From Pseudo-nitzschia pungens (Eukaryota; Bacillariophyta; Bacillariophyceae; Bacillariales; Bacillariaceae), in contig CM074768.1 in NCBI GenBank assembly GCA_037355855.1, forward strand, positions 1,426,001 to 1,490,000: a stretch of 64,000 bases of DNA. The letters run 5' to 3'. Position 1 is the stretch's first letter; every line of letters begins with the position of its first letter. The position numbers were made by a program, and so were the translations under genes. This document shows, in pieces, positions 30,599-42,606 of this stretch. Under the pieces are notes generated by a model. It saw only the letters and a list, made by a program, of their open reading frames with translations, did not search any database and was not told the origin of the DNA.

Positions 30599-33185
30599 AT
30601 GCCTCCCCCCCGCCAGCTTCCAGGCGAAAAAGGTCTCCCTTGGCTAACACTCCTTCAAACAAACGCGCCTTTACGGGGACCCCTTCCCGCCGACTACCTG
30701 CTGGTTCCGTTCTTCAGGCTACTCCCTCTCCCCCTCCCTCTCCCCGTACAGCTAGGGACTCACTCCCTTCTGATGATGATATGTCCTTCACTTCTGCTGT
30801 GTCTACTGGTGCACTAGATGATGTTGATATGAGCACTGAGCAGTCAGGCACTGGGCATTCAGACACAGGGCATTCAGGCAGTGGGCAGTCCGACAGTGGG
30901 ACGTCTGACAGTGGGAAGTCCAACAGTGGGAAGTCCAACAGTGGAAATTCCAACAGTGGGACGTCCAACAGTGGGAAGCCCAACAGTGGAAAGTCCAACA
31001 GTGCGACGTCTAGGGATGGCCAGCCAGGCTCTGAGCACTCAGACTCTAAGCACCCTCCTTCCAAGGTCTCTCCTTCCAAGTCTAGTCTGAAACAAGCTAC
31101 TCTTGCTTTTCTTTCTGACACACCGTCTGCAGAGCGACATGCCCTGCGCAAGAAAGCCCTGGCTGCTGCCAACAAAGCTCACTCAGATTCCTTCCTCTGG
31201 TGCTTCTACGGTAAGGGGCCTTTTACTGGTCGTGCTTCCATTCCCACCCCTATCCACACTCTTCGTAAAACTCCAGCAGGATCCCGGCTATGGACTGGGT
31301 GTCCTAGCCCCACTCACTTCTTCAGCAAGAAAGATGGGAATGACAAGAAATCCATCCATGATGTCTGTCAGTCTGCCATCCCTCCAGCATATGCTCAAGC
31401 TTTTCCTGACAACCCTGAGTGGAGAACTGCTTCTGTGGAGTCCCTGGTTTCCCTTGCTTCTCTCTGCTTTCAAGCCTCTGCAGACTGGACCAAGCAACCT
31501 TCAGGCCATGCTCTGAAGAGATGTCTTATTGGTTTGGCCAAGATGTCTCCTGAGTGTTTTGATGACCTGTATTGTGAAGGTAACCTTTTGCCCAGCACTG
31601 AAGGACGAGTTTGGTTGGCAGCCAATCAGGTGCTTGGCTCCCACTGGTATTTCAAGAAGCGACCTCCTACACCTGCGCCAACTGCAGTTGATGATGCTTC
31701 CACTTCCAAATCAGTGTCCTTTCTTCCTGGTGGTGGTGATGCTACTGTCTTGTCCTCCTCTGCTGGGCATTTCCTCCAACGCCGAGGGGTTTGCTCCAGT
31801 GATTCTAGAGCTCCAGTGGATGTCACTGCTGGCACCAAGTGTTCTCATCGTTCTTATGTCACTCTGTCCCTTCCAAGGTTGATGTCACAACACCCTGGGG
31901 AACTATATGATGAGCTGCTCAAGTCTCTCAAGGAAGCTTTGGATCTACTATGGACTGTTGACAAGCGCCTGGTGTTGTATGTTTTTCCCTCCAGAGCCAG
32001 GCTCAACCCCAAGGCCAAGCCTGTTACCAAGTTTTGGACGACACTTCCTGACAGGAAGACCTTGGAATTGTATGTTGCTCAGCTCTGGCTTCGCAGTAGA
32101 ACTAACCTTCAGACATTGCCTCTTTACCTGATGGTAAATTCTACAAGTTTATTGAGACAGCTACCAATCCTTCTGACAGACCTCTTCCCCCCTCCAAGCT
32201 CAAGACTGTTCGCCAGGCTAAGCACCGCCAAGCCAAATTTATTGAGAGCCATGAAACTGCTCCTGTTTTGGGGGTAGTTGATCTTGATCTTCCAGTTGAC
32301 TTGGGCCAAGGGCTGGGTTTGAAGACACTGCGCAGTGTGCTTCTGGGCATCAGAACCCGTGACAATTGGTCATGGCCTCTTTTTCTTTCTGTTGATACCA
32401 GTTCATACCGAGGCGAGATCCTTGCTTTGTACAATATCACTACCAAGGCTGAAGCAATGGCCATGTTGTCTTTCCTGCCTATTATACTGGAAGCTCATTA
32501 TGGTTCTTGTGTTCGACAATGGTTCTCTTCTGAGTGCTTGACTGAAATGGAAGCCTACCATTGGGATGCTGCTGCCAATTGTGTTGTGGAAACTGAACCT
32601 GCTGCAGATCCAATGCAGGATGACTCTCTTCCCTTTTTTGGTGATGGGGATGCAAGAGATTGGGAACTTGTTGATGATGACTTGTCAGTTGACCTTGCCC
32701 CAGACCTCACCTTTGATCTAGATCTGCACTTTAACCTCCAAGCCCGTGCTGACAGTGGTGGTGGAGGATTTGATGATTCTCAATCCATGGATACTTTAGC
32801 AACCGGTACTTCCAATCTCACTGATGTCCAGGCTTCAGCGCCTGCAGGTGGTGTTCCTACTGGAGGTGATCCTACCCATGTGGCCAAGGCTGATGCCTCT
32901 CCTGGTATTCCTCCTGAAGTTCCCCCTGCAGTTCCTGACCCTCCCCATAATGCCATGGCTGGTGACCTCCCTGTGGCCTCTCCTGATTCCTCAACTGCAG
33001 TTCCTGCTGCCGGTGGTGGGGAAGATGCAGCCTCTGCATTGAGGCTTGGAGTTGCTGCAATTGCATTCTCTTCCAGTCATGATGCTAGTGTCAGTGATTT
33101 GAGCCATGCCAATGTCTCCACCAAATCAGCTCCGGCAACTCTTCCTTCCGTGCGACAGACTCGGTTTCCTTCTGATCATGGTTAG
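30599..33185 (+). pseudogene. ORF1: LINE copy 2 ORF1 (long form, frameshifted)
   Basis: ATG at 30599 corresponds to 21492 of copy 1. One C is missing in the C-run just after it, so the start is out of frame with the body (open to 32277). A second shift near 32100 moves the frame to the one ending at 33185. Compared with copy 1 it has about 1.2 kb more (about 31877-33078), encoding an acidic and Pro-rich region of about 400 residues. The C-terminus (RQTRFPSDHG) is shared. Function unknown; presumed RNA binding by position. Confidence 0.82.
30840..31010 (+). repeat. Coding minisatellite in LINE copy 2 ORF1 (SNSGK)
   Basis: About fourteen 12-15-bp units keep the frame and encode Ser-Asn/Asp-Ser-Gly repeats; unit order differs from copy 1. 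Confidence 0.85.
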
Positions 33186-36100
33186 CTCTTCTGGTATGAG
33201 GTGTGATGGGATGCCTTCCAATCCAAATCCCATCACTGCTTCTCCTGTTTCTCCCTTTTCCCCCTCCGCCTCTTCCCCTGTCTCTCATTTTGTCCAATTA
33301 ACTCTTCATGGAGACTCTCTTGCTGCTAAGGATTCTGACAGTTTTGGTCATTCCTTTCCTCAAGCTCCATCATCTAATTCCACCATCATCACCTTCCAAA
33401 ACATTGGACCCCAGCGTAGAGCTGCCTTTATGTCCATGTCCAAGCACAACGCCCGTCAATTTGTCAAGAGCAATGCCAGTGTGGCTCTTTTTGCTGAACA
33501 TTGTTTGAATGAATCCAAACTCCTGCCATGTGATCTTTTCAATCGGCGCATGAAGAATATCAGTCCCTCAAGTTTTTCCTACCTTGCCAACAACAAGCAT
33601 GAAGCTTCTGACTGTTCATGGCTTCAGCCTGGTGGTACAGGATTTTCCATTGATCAACTGTTCAGTTCCCACAAGATTGCCCATGGGGCTGATCCTTCTG
33701 GTCTTGGAAGATGGTCCTTTGTCAAGTTTCAGGGCAGGGATGGTTACACTGTCACTATGTTTTCTGCTTACTGCCCTGTTGAAAATGACAGGGATCTTGG
33801 TTCCGTCTGGAATCAACAGTACCGATACTTTCAAGCAGCTGAAAATCTTTTCAGTCCCAACCCATGCATTCTCTTTCACAGGGATTTGACTGCTGCCCTT
33901 AAGGTCTGTCTGGGTGCAGGTGACCAGGTCATTCTTGGGATTGATCAAAATGCTGATGTTCGGACTGATGGCTTGTCTTTTGAGCTCCAGGCTCTTGGTT
34001 TCAGAGATGCCATTCTTACCCTTCATAGTACGTCTTCTCCTCCTGCCACTCACAACCGCAACACTACCCGAACACCAATTGATGCCATTTGGGTCTCTGA
34101 GAATGTTGATGTTCTCCGGGCTGGGTATTGTCCCTTTGGTGGTGCCTATGGTATGGAATCTGACCACAGAATGCTTTGGATTGAAGTCTGTAATTGCAGC
34201 CTCATGGGCAAACACCTGCCACCTACCGTGAGCTTCTCTCATTCCAAACTCCAGTCCTCCCACCCTCATCTGCGCCAACGGTATTTCAAGCGTGTCAGGC
34301 ACAGCTTTCTCAAGGCTGGAGTGTTTTCTCTCCAAGCTAAGCTGGAGCACCTCCTGGCTCAGTTTCAGTCTGGGGATATTTCTGTGCGCGCTGATCTCAT
34401 CACCACATATGAAGTCCTCCATGAAACCTCCACCTCTCTCAGGCTCTCTGTTTAACAAAACCTTTGCCACACTAGAGCTGGTCTGGTTCCATGGTCCCCG
34501 AAGCTGCAAGTCTATCGTGATACAATTGACTTTTGGCGGCGTGTTGTTAAGCTGAGACAGGGTGTGTCCACCAGTCATACTGTTTTGAAAAGGCTGGCAT
34601 GCAAGCTTTCTCTCTACAAAGGAGAACACAGTGATCTTTCCAGTGCTATCCTCCACCTGAAACAAGCTTACAGGCAATACCGGGCAGTGAAAAAATTGGC
34701 CCCCTCATGGAGAGACTCCTTCAATCAAGGCCTGGTGGATGCACTTCTTGCTGAAGGCAAACCTCACAACCAGAATGCTTCCCAGATTCGTGCCAGGATG
34801 CGCAGGGAACGACTTCAAAGAGAGCTTGGCCTTGCTGCTAGGTCTATTCGGGGACGTGTCAACAAGTCAGCTGTCTTGAGAGCTATTGCAGTTGGCCATG
34901 ATGGTGTTGAACAGGTCTTGGAGTCCCAGTCCACTATGGTTCCAGCTATGGCTGAATCCAATGTCAGGCGTCAACAGCAGTGTCTTGGCACTCCCTCCAT
35001 GACTCCCTCCTTCATTCAAGATTTTGGCTACCTCGGCACAGCCCATGCTTCTGCTCAAGTTCTTGATGGCACATATAATCCTCCTCCTGCCACTGACAAA
35101 TACCTGTCTGAATTTCTTTCTTGTCTCAAAGTCCCTGCCTCTATTCTGCGTTTGCCCCCCTTTGACTATTCAGTGTGTCCAGCTGACAATGCTGCTGCCT
35201 GGAAACGCCAGAGGGAACGCACAGCAAGTGAACCTTCCTGTTTGAGTTTTGCCCACCACAAGGCTTTTGCCCTGGATCCCCAGCTGAACAAGTTTGACAC
35301 TCTACTGAGATCAGTCCCATTGATTGTTGGCTTCTCTCCTTCTGCCTGGCAGGTCATCACGGATGTTGAGATCTTCAAGAAACCTGGTGAATATAGAGTG
35401 GATAAGATGAGGCTCATCCAGTTGATGTCTCCTGAGTTCCAAATCAACAACAAAATGATTGGCAGACGCATTCTTGCCTACGCTGAACGTGCCAATGCAG
35501 TGGCTGTTGATCAACATGGAAGCAGGAAACACCACAAGGCCATCAACACCTGCCTGAACAAGAAGCTCATCTGTGATGTGTTGAGGCAGAAGCGCCGATC
35601 TGGTGCTGTTGCTATGAATGATGCCAAGGGCTGTTATGATAGAATCTCTCATCCCATTGCAGGTCTCACTCTCCAGAGCTTTGGTGTTCCTGCACATGTG
35701 TGTGAAGTTCTTCTGTCTACTCTGCAACATGCTAAGCACCACATCAAAACTGGCTTTGGTCGGTCAGGTCCTGTGTATGGTGATGAACCTGTTCCTCTCA
35801 GTGGTTGTGGCCAAGGCAATGGTATTGGTCCAACTCTTTGGGCTTTGGTGTCAACAATTGTCTTCCGAATGATGCAACAGGCTGGGCATGGTGTCCATCT
35901 TATCACTTCTTTGTCACTGCAACTGGTTTCTCTTGTGGGTTTTGCCTTTGTGGATGACACAGATTTGTTTTGTGCTGGCTCTGCTTCCTCAACATCTGGT
36001 GAGGACTTAGCTGTTGACTTTCAGGAAGCTCTTGACCGGTGGGCTGGTGGGATTATTGCCACTGGTGGTGCTATTGAACCTGCCAAATCCTTCTGTTATT

Positions 36101-39018
36101 TGATTGATTTCAAATGGAATGGATCCGGTTGGGATTATCGTTCCATTGCTGACATGCCCGGTGACTTCTCAGTTGCCGACAAAAATGGCAATCGAGCTAC
36201 CCTGGATCGATTTGAAGTTGACCATGCTGACAAGACCCTTGGGGTTTTTATCTCTATGGATGGCAATGAGGAAGCACAGATTGCTCACATGCAGTCCCAG
36301 TCTCAGTCTTTTGGGTCTCAGCTCAAGGCTTCCAAGTGTGAGAAGAGGGCATCCCTCTACACATTCAAGTATTCTTTCATGAAGTCTGTTGAATACCCCA
36401 TGCCTGTCACGCAACTTGATGAGGCCACTTGGACTAAGATAATTCACCCAGCTCTTGTTCCTGTGCTGAATAAAGCAGGGATGTCACGGACATTTCCCAG
36501 ACATGTGTTCTATGGTCCTTCCCTCTATCAAGGCTTTGGATTCATCCATCCATACCTCCTCCAAGAGTTTAGTCATATTGCCACCCTCTTTCAGGAATCT
36601 GTCAGGTCCTCCCAAACAGGTCGGATTCTCAGGCTAACTGCTGAGTCCCTACGGCTCGAACTTGGCATTCCTCTCCATCTTGGTGTCACCCCATATCATC
36701 CTTTTGCTTCCTACGTCACTCCTTGCTGGTACAAACATGTGTGGAAGTTTTTCTCTGTTCACCCTGTGAGCTTGTTTGAAGACTTCCCAGATCTTCCCCT
36801 GCTACGTTCCAATGACTGCTATCTCATGCAAGCCTTTGTCAATGCTGGCTTCAGAGGTGCTGACTTGTCCCTATTGAATCACATGCGCATGTCACTCAAG
36901 GCTATCTCCCTTGCTGACATTTGTACTCCAGATGGTAAAAGACTCTCTCCAATGGCCTTCCAGCTGATATCCTCCAATCACTTGAGGGATCATCTTGACT
37001 GGCCTAGATGTCCTCCATCTTGGCCTCCAGCAGCACAGCGCTTATGGACTCAGGCTCTTCAGACCTGTTTTCTTCCCCCCTGCCCACCCCCTGCAGCCAG
37101 GGCACTGGCTTCTTCTTTTCATCTTGGGCCTTGGCTCTCTCCCCAGACAGCTTCTCTTTGGCCTTGGTTTTTGTCTCCATCCACCAACAGAATATTCTTC
37201 AAAACTTCTACTGGCTGGACTGTGAGCACCTCCCAGGGCAGGGGCAGATACAGGGTCACTTCTGAACTCTTTATTGACAAACCAGCCTGTGCTGATGTGC
37301 TTGTCTGCCCTGTTCTTTGTGGCCAAGTTGTCCGCGTGGTTGGGTCCTCTGCTTTTGTTTCTGAACCTCCTGACATGGATCCTCTGGAGTACAATCCATT
37401 TGATTCTCTTCCAGACTCCCCTGCAGATGCCTTTGATGCACTCTGTGAGTCTCCAAGAGTACTTCTCCACAACTATTCCCTACCACAGGCTGGCTGTCAG
37501 CCCCTTGTTGATGCTATTGCGAGTGGTACTGCCAGTGCTGTCTGTGATGGTTCATTTGATCCTGACCTTCTCAGAGGAACTTCTGCTTTCATTCTGTCAC
37601 CCAATACCTCCACCAAGAATGCTTCATTGTTTCTCACAGGTTGTAATTTTGTCAGTGGGTCCCCTGAGGATCAGTCATCCTACAGGAGTGAACTGGCAGG
37701 TATCATTGGAGTTCTCACCTGTTGCACTGCTCTGGTGAGTCTTTTTGATATTGCTTCTGGCTCTATCACTATTGCTCTGGATGGTGACACAGCTCTCAAA
37801 CAGGCTGAGGGATCATGGCCATTGGTTATTTCCCAGAAGTCTTTTGATTATGTTTATGTCATCAGAAACATGATTTCTGCCCTGCCAATCTCTGTGCACT
37901 TTCAGTGGGTTCAGGGCCATCAAGCTGGAATCTTTCTTGATTGGTGGGCCTTCCGCAATCATCAGGTTGACAGCATGGCAAAGGCATTTCTCTCTGTCCA
38001 TAGAGCTTCTGCCCATCACTATCCCAGACTTGTGTTTGAGCCTTGGGCATTTTCTCTCAATGGATGCAAGTGTTCAAGGTTTGATCAGAATGCTTTGCAT
38101 GTTGCTATTTCTGGTCCTCCTCTTCTTAAATATTGGCAGACCCACCATGACATCCCCATTCCACAACCTGTTCTGAGTTCCATCCATTGGTGTGCCCATC
38201 TGTCTGCCTTCAAGCGTCTACCTCCTGGCATGCAAAGGTGGTTTGTCAAATTTGCTTCTGGCAGCATTGGTGTTGGCAACCAACTCCTCCACTACCAGTA
38301 TCAGGATCACTCCAGGTGTCCCTTGTGTGATGCAGACAACGAGAAGGTTTCTCATGTGCTCTCCTGCAAGGACACTGGGGCGGTACAGCACAGTGTGTCT
38401 GCTTTCAAGGGACCCCTGCAGAAAAGGCTTGAAGTTGAGCAGACTGATCCATCATTGGTTGCTGCCATTGTGGATCTTCTCACCAGAGTTCGGAAGGGCC
38501 AGAGGATTTATCCATCATCTTACTCACTTGCAATTGCTTCTGCTGTCAGAGCACAGAGGACAATTGGTTGGCACAACTGGCTTCTTGGTAGGTGGTCTCC
38601 TCGCTGGTACCAAATCCAGGCTGACTACTACTCCCACATTGGAAGCAAGCGCTCTCCCAAACGTTGGGCTACAGCTATCATCCATCAGTTCTTTCTTACC
38701 TCCTGGGATCTTTGGACTTATAGGAATGAACGACTCCATGGTCCTGGGGGTACCCTTGATGCTGAACAACACCAATCTCTTGATGCTTCCATCACCTCAG
38801 AATTGGCAATTGGTGCAGCTGGTGCACTTCCCCAGTCACACTCCCTGTTACAAACCCCTTTCCATGTCATACAAGGTTACACCCTGCCTGCCAAGAGGCA
38901 GTGGCTTGCAACCATCCACCTTGCAAGGAAACAGTATGCAGCGCCTGACCCACCAGTGCAGCCATACCAACAAGAGGCTGCTCTTCTCAGAGCCTGGCTC
39001 ACTGGACCTCAGGGTTGA
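33178..39018 (+). pseudogene. ORF2: LINE copy 2 ORF2 (endonuclease-RT-RNase H), one stop codon
   Basis: ATG at 33178 overlaps the ORF1 stop (ATGGTTAG). The frame is open to 39018 except for TAA at 34453-34455, where copy 1 has GAA (Glu). Domains match copy 1: AP endonuclease blocks (FAEHCLN, GIDQNADVRTDG, ESDHRMLWIEV), RT (NDAKGCYDRI, GCGQGNGIGPTLWAL, FAFVDDTDLF), RNase H (VCDGSFD, YRSELAG, ALDGDTA) and a C-terminal RCPLCDADNEKVSHVLSC zinc site. Otherwise 1946 codons. Confidence 0.93.
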
Positions 39019-39318
39019 TTACACTTTGTACCTTGGTTTTGTCTTCTGTTCCTGCTTCTTATCCTGTCCCATCCCTTTTGATACTGGATCCTATCCCAAT
39101 ATCTTCATTCCCATTTCACTTTCTCTCAAGTCCCTATTTTGTGGGACTTGCTTGTCTTTTTCCCTGCTTGATGTTCAAGGTTTGTTTGAAAATTTGTCGT
39201 TCTGCCACTTGGGGTCCTGACTCTATGATGGAGGCGACGTTAAAGTCTGGATACAGACTGAGTAATTTAGTTTCACCTTTGGTGATTAAAGTTATTTAAA
39301 TACGTATATTATTATTAT
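39019..39318 (+). other. LINE copy 2 3' UTR and ATT tail
   Basis: Highly similar to 53009-53316. A small hairpin (CACCTTTGGTG) lies about 35 bp before the ATT tail. It probably contains the RT recognition site. Confidence 0.75.
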
Positions 39319-40269
39319 TTCCCCTATGCGTGGTAGTGGGAAAGGCTTCCTCTGGATTGCTGCATTCATCTTCCGGAAGTCTGTAAGGACTCGGATATCG
39401 CCTGTCTTCTTTGGTTGACAGAACGTGGGAGATGCCCATGGTGAGTCATCATCATGGGGGAGTTTTTCCAGCACTCCAATATCACAGAGTCTAGTTATCT
39501 CCTTCCGGAGGGCTTGTTCGAAGGCATGGGGCACCGAATAGTACCGCTGCCGGACCGGTTTGACCCCTGGTTGGAGTTCAATGGACACCGGTTCTATATT
39601 TTTGAGTAGACCCAACCCTCCTCCAAAGAGTGTTGGGAATTTCTTTAGGGTTTGCTTTAGGGCTTCCTTGGACTCGTCTGTGATCTCCAGGTCGTTGACC
39701 ATAGCATCTATATCGACTTTGGAGTAATCGGCGTCCAGGATTTTGGCTTGCCTTTCTTCCTCTTGTTGGAGGATTGGACTTTGTGTGTTGGCAAAGAATA
39801 CTGCCTCACATTTGTCCGGGTTCGAGAGTTCCCCCATTCCCTTCATGGGAATGGAGTCACCCTGCCATTCGATTGTTCGGGAGCTGTATTTGATATCCAG
39901 TCCGAGTTGTGCCATCAGGTCTGATCCTATAATCATGTCATAGGGTACTTCTTCATGGTGATGGTATTCATCCACTTGGAAGGTCCACTTGATGGTCTTG
40001 GAGTTTGAAAATTCTATCAACCTTAGTCCCACTGAAGCCGCAGACTTGGTTCTGAACTTGCCCCCATACGTGTTGTAGATGACAGATCTTTGGTCTCGGT
40101 TCGTTAGTTGACTTCGGTCGACGAATCGCTTTAGTACAATGGATTTGGAGCAACCAGAGTCTAATAGGCCCCGGAGCATCCTCCCCCTTCCCTTGTGGTC
40201 CAACACCTCCACACAGACGTCCGCAAATCGGTTGATGATGCGAGGTCCTGTGTGGATGGCGTCGACCAT
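39319..40269 (-). CDS. pol: gypsy A pol, protease and start of RT
   Basis: The ATG at 40269-40267 follows the gag stop TGA directly and in the same frame. LLDSGCSKS (about 40160-40135) is the aspartic protease site. RT begins with VLTDFRKMNAAI before the LINE. The frame is open to the junction; the apparent stop at 39292 is inside the LINE tail. With 26582-28913 it forms a complete pol. Confidence 0.92.
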
Positions 40270-41667
40270 TCAATTGTGGGAACCTTTCCTTTTGAAGGTT
40301 TTCCTGTACTTTCTTCTGTACTCTTTGAGTTCGCGTTCGGAGATGTCGATCTCGTCGTCGGGGACTGAGTGTTCAGCTTGGGCCGTGGCCAGTACGTATG
40401 AGTACTCGTGGTTTGATAGATTCCTTCCCCAGTGGGGTTTGGAGTACTCCTCGGAGTCCGAGTTGTCTTTTGCCACAAAATGCTCCTTGAGCAGGTTGAT
40501 GGTCTCCCGGTCGAATTTTCCCTTCTTGGAGGGTCCTCCGGTTAGTTTCCAACATTTGCCGGCATGGACCTTGCCACAGGTCTTGCACAGCTGTTTGTTG
40601 CTGTTGTCCACAGGGCGCTTCTTCTTGCCAGGGGACTTGGTGTGTCCTCCCCCAGATGCGGCCTTGGGGTTCTTCTTGGGCCCACCGTTTTGTTTTTCGA
40701 GATCAGAGATTCGTTTGCGGAGTTCATCCTCGCTCCGGATGGTGATTTCCAAATTTTCGAGTTTGTCGATGGTGGTGTTAAAGGAGTGGGAGTAAACGTC
40801 CCATCCGATATGGTCGAGTTTCTCTCGTTGGGAATGGGTCATGTTGGAATCTAGGATTTCCTTCATGTCCTCTTCCGAGTAACTGGATGGAGCAGTGCCG
40901 TTTGCGGTGCCACTCTCCCAGAGGCAGTCTGGTAGATAGCTCTGTAGTTCGGCCATGCAGTTTGCCCAAGAGCAGATACCGTGTTTCATGTCGATTTTTG
41001 TGTTCCGGATGAATCTCCGGAGCAGAATGTAGGACCGTTTGCCATTCATGTCATTACCAAAGATTTTTAGTTTGAGGGCGTGCATACACTCCTCAATGAC
41101 ATCCTTTCTGTACTCCTGGGTTTGGTAGTACTGGATGAGGGTGCTTGAGACCCTTTTCTTTGGGACCGGACCGTCGAGTACGGCGGTTTCCGGTTCTTGT
41201 TCGGACGCTGCCGTAGCAGTCGTGTTGTTGTTCTCGGTTGGGGCGGTGGCCGCCACCAGTGCCTTTGGTTTGTCCGAGGGGGGTTCCTTCGGTTCCCTCA
41301 TCGCGATCATTTCGAGTTTTTGTTGGATTAGTTGGTTGTTGTGGACCTTGTGTCCTGGTTCGGCGTAGTATGTCCGGCCGAGCACCATCTGGACAATGGC
41401 GAGCGCCTCGAGAGAGAGGATTCTCTGGAGGACATCCAGTTTTTGGTCTCCTTGGAGTTTCTCATTGCCAGCAATTTTCTGGTCAAAGTCTCTCTTCCAG
41501 ATGATGAAGAGTTCCGGTCTTTCAGTGCCGGTGAGTACCTTCAGATAGTCACTGAAGGCCACTCCCCCTTTCTCTGAGTCTATGCTCATCTTTACAGCAG
41601 TGGCATCCTCCGGCCAGTCCTCTTGTGCAAAGGTAAAGGGTTTCTGTTTGGTTCCTTTAGACGCCAT
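40270..41667 (-). CDS. gag: gypsy A Gag (465 aa)
   Basis: Complete frame from ATG at 41667 to TGA at 40272-40270. A capsid-like helical region is followed by a Lys-rich part with one short zinc knuckle (CKTCGKVHAGKC, C-x2-C-x3-H-x3-C, about residues 356-367). This binds RNA in the particle. The stop is followed in phase by pol, so Pol is made either by UGA readthrough or by restart at the adjacent ATG. Confidence 0.9.
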   Translation of the reverse strand: MASKGTKQKPFTFAQEDWPEDATAVKMSIDSEKGGVAFSDYLKVLTGTERPELFIIWKRDFDQKIAGNEKLQGDQKLDVLQRILSLEALAIVQMVLGRTYYAEPGHKVHNNQLIQQKLEMIAMREPKEPPSDKPKALVAATAPTENNNTTATAASEQEPETAVLDGPVPKKRVSSTLIQYYQTQEYRKDVIEECMHALKLKIFGNDMNGKRSYILLRRFIRNTKIDMKHGICSWANCMAELQSYLPDCLWESGTANGTAPSSYSEEDMKEILDSNMTHSQREKLDHIGWDVYSHSFNTTIDKLENLEITIRSEDELRKRISDLEKQNGGPKKNPKAASGGGHTKSPGKKKRPVDNSNKQLCKTCGKVHAGKCWKLTGGPSKKGKFDRETINLLKEHFVAKDNSDSEEYSKPHWGRNLSNHEYSYVLATAQAEHSVPDDEIDISERELKEYRRKYRKTFKRKGSHN

Positions 41668-42413
41668 GGTGGGTTAATCAGTTATTCTATTTAATTTAGT
41701 CACACTATTTCTGTTATCTTTGTTGCTTGTGTCGGAATTGAGCAAGAATGATTGCTCAGTTCCTCCAGTTCCTATTGCTGGATTTTGGCACTGTTCTCGT
41801 GATAACTCGTGTTATAACTGATTTTTCCCCCTGGTTTGTCCATTGGTGGGAGTTGTTTCTCTCTCTAGTTCCCGGGAATCCTGTGGTTCCCCGGAGTTGT
41901 TTCTGTTTTTATTTCGTGGGAGTCGTTTCCCGTGGTTCTCCGGCGTTGTTTCTTTCTTAAGTTGTCACCGGACCGGTCCCACTTCTCGTTATCCCGTGGG
42001 ATTAGTGGTGTTTGGGTATTTGGTGTATACCTTTCCGGATATTTTATATGTTTCGGTTCTGGTTGGCGTACTCTTTTCGGTCTGTCCATCCACTCAGCGT
42101 TGGTCCAATTAGTCCACTCACTGATTTATGTGTCACTTTTTCAGTGTGTATTTTCGAATTTTTCGATTTTCTGTTGTCGACCATGGTCCTGTCTGGGTCC
42201 TTAGGTGTCTCTGTTGCTGCTGCTGCTCCCCTTAATGGAGCTAACAGTTGCTGGGGTCGGTCTTCCTTAGTGCTGCAGACACTGGATATCCTTCTCCCTG
42301 TTTTTGCTTCTCTGCGCCTCCATTTTCTGGCAGTCTTTCGGTCTCGTCGGTCCCTAGGCCGATCGGTTCCTTTCTGCTCATGGTCGTCAGCGCTCAGCTT
42401 GATTTTAAAATCA
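41668..42413 (-). other. gypsy A untranslated leader between 5' LTR and gag
   Basis: About 745 bp without a supported gene. It would hold the RNA packaging region. The 14 bases touching the LTR (42400-42413) are the perfect palindrome TGATTTTAAAATCA, at the position of the primer-binding site. Confidence 0.65.
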
Positions 42414-42606
42414 TGCCATACCCCGGGTCTACTAGTGATTAGATATAGTAGTGATATGCAAATTGTGAGCTCTAGTGGTTAGTCTATTGCTACAGTTCCA
42501 AGAGCTCTTTGAATCGGCAATTCTATCGGCTCGCCGATTGTTTTCTTCTATCCTTATCCTTAATCCAGTCCCGTGTGTACTCGTGACTGTATTCTGGTGT
42601 ATGGCA
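42414..42606 (-). repeat. 5' LTR of gypsy A
   Basis: 193 bp, ends TGCCATACCCC and GGTGTATGGCA in window orientation; two differences from 26371-26563. Confidence 0.93.

Larger units (their letters stand above)
28914..39318 (+). mobile_element. LINE copy 2, full length (10.4 kb)
   Basis: Shares its first bases with LINE copy 1 and ends in an (ATT)n tail. It holds a 1.7-kb leader, a long ORF1 with frameshifts, ORF2 with one stop codon, and a 0.3-kb 3' UTR. ORF2 architecture (AP endonuclease, RT, RNase H, CCHC-like zinc site) fits the I/R1 superclade, by domain order only. Confidence 0.94.
28895..39337. repeat. Target-site duplication of LINE copy 2
   Basis: TTCCCCTATGCGTGGTAGT at 28895-28913 and 39319-39337, 19 bp, as expected from target-primed reverse transcription. 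Only the two ends of this span are the duplication. Confidence 0.92.
26371..42606 (-). mobile_element. Ty3/gypsy element, family 1, copy A (intact except for a LINE)
   Basis: Minus strand: 5' LTR 42414-42606, leader, gag 41667-40270, pol 40269-26582 interrupted by LINE copy 2 (28914-39318), 3' LTR 26371-26563. The two 193-bp LTRs differ at two positions by eye, so it inserted recently. Removing the LINE gives an element of about 5.8 kb with open gag and pol. Confidence 0.95.

Noticed and set aside
33616..34677. 353-codon minus-strand frame opposite LINE ORF2
   Set aside because: The same antisense frame recurs opposite ORF2 in the other LINE copy (47849-48517) because the sense protein is conserved; no domains.
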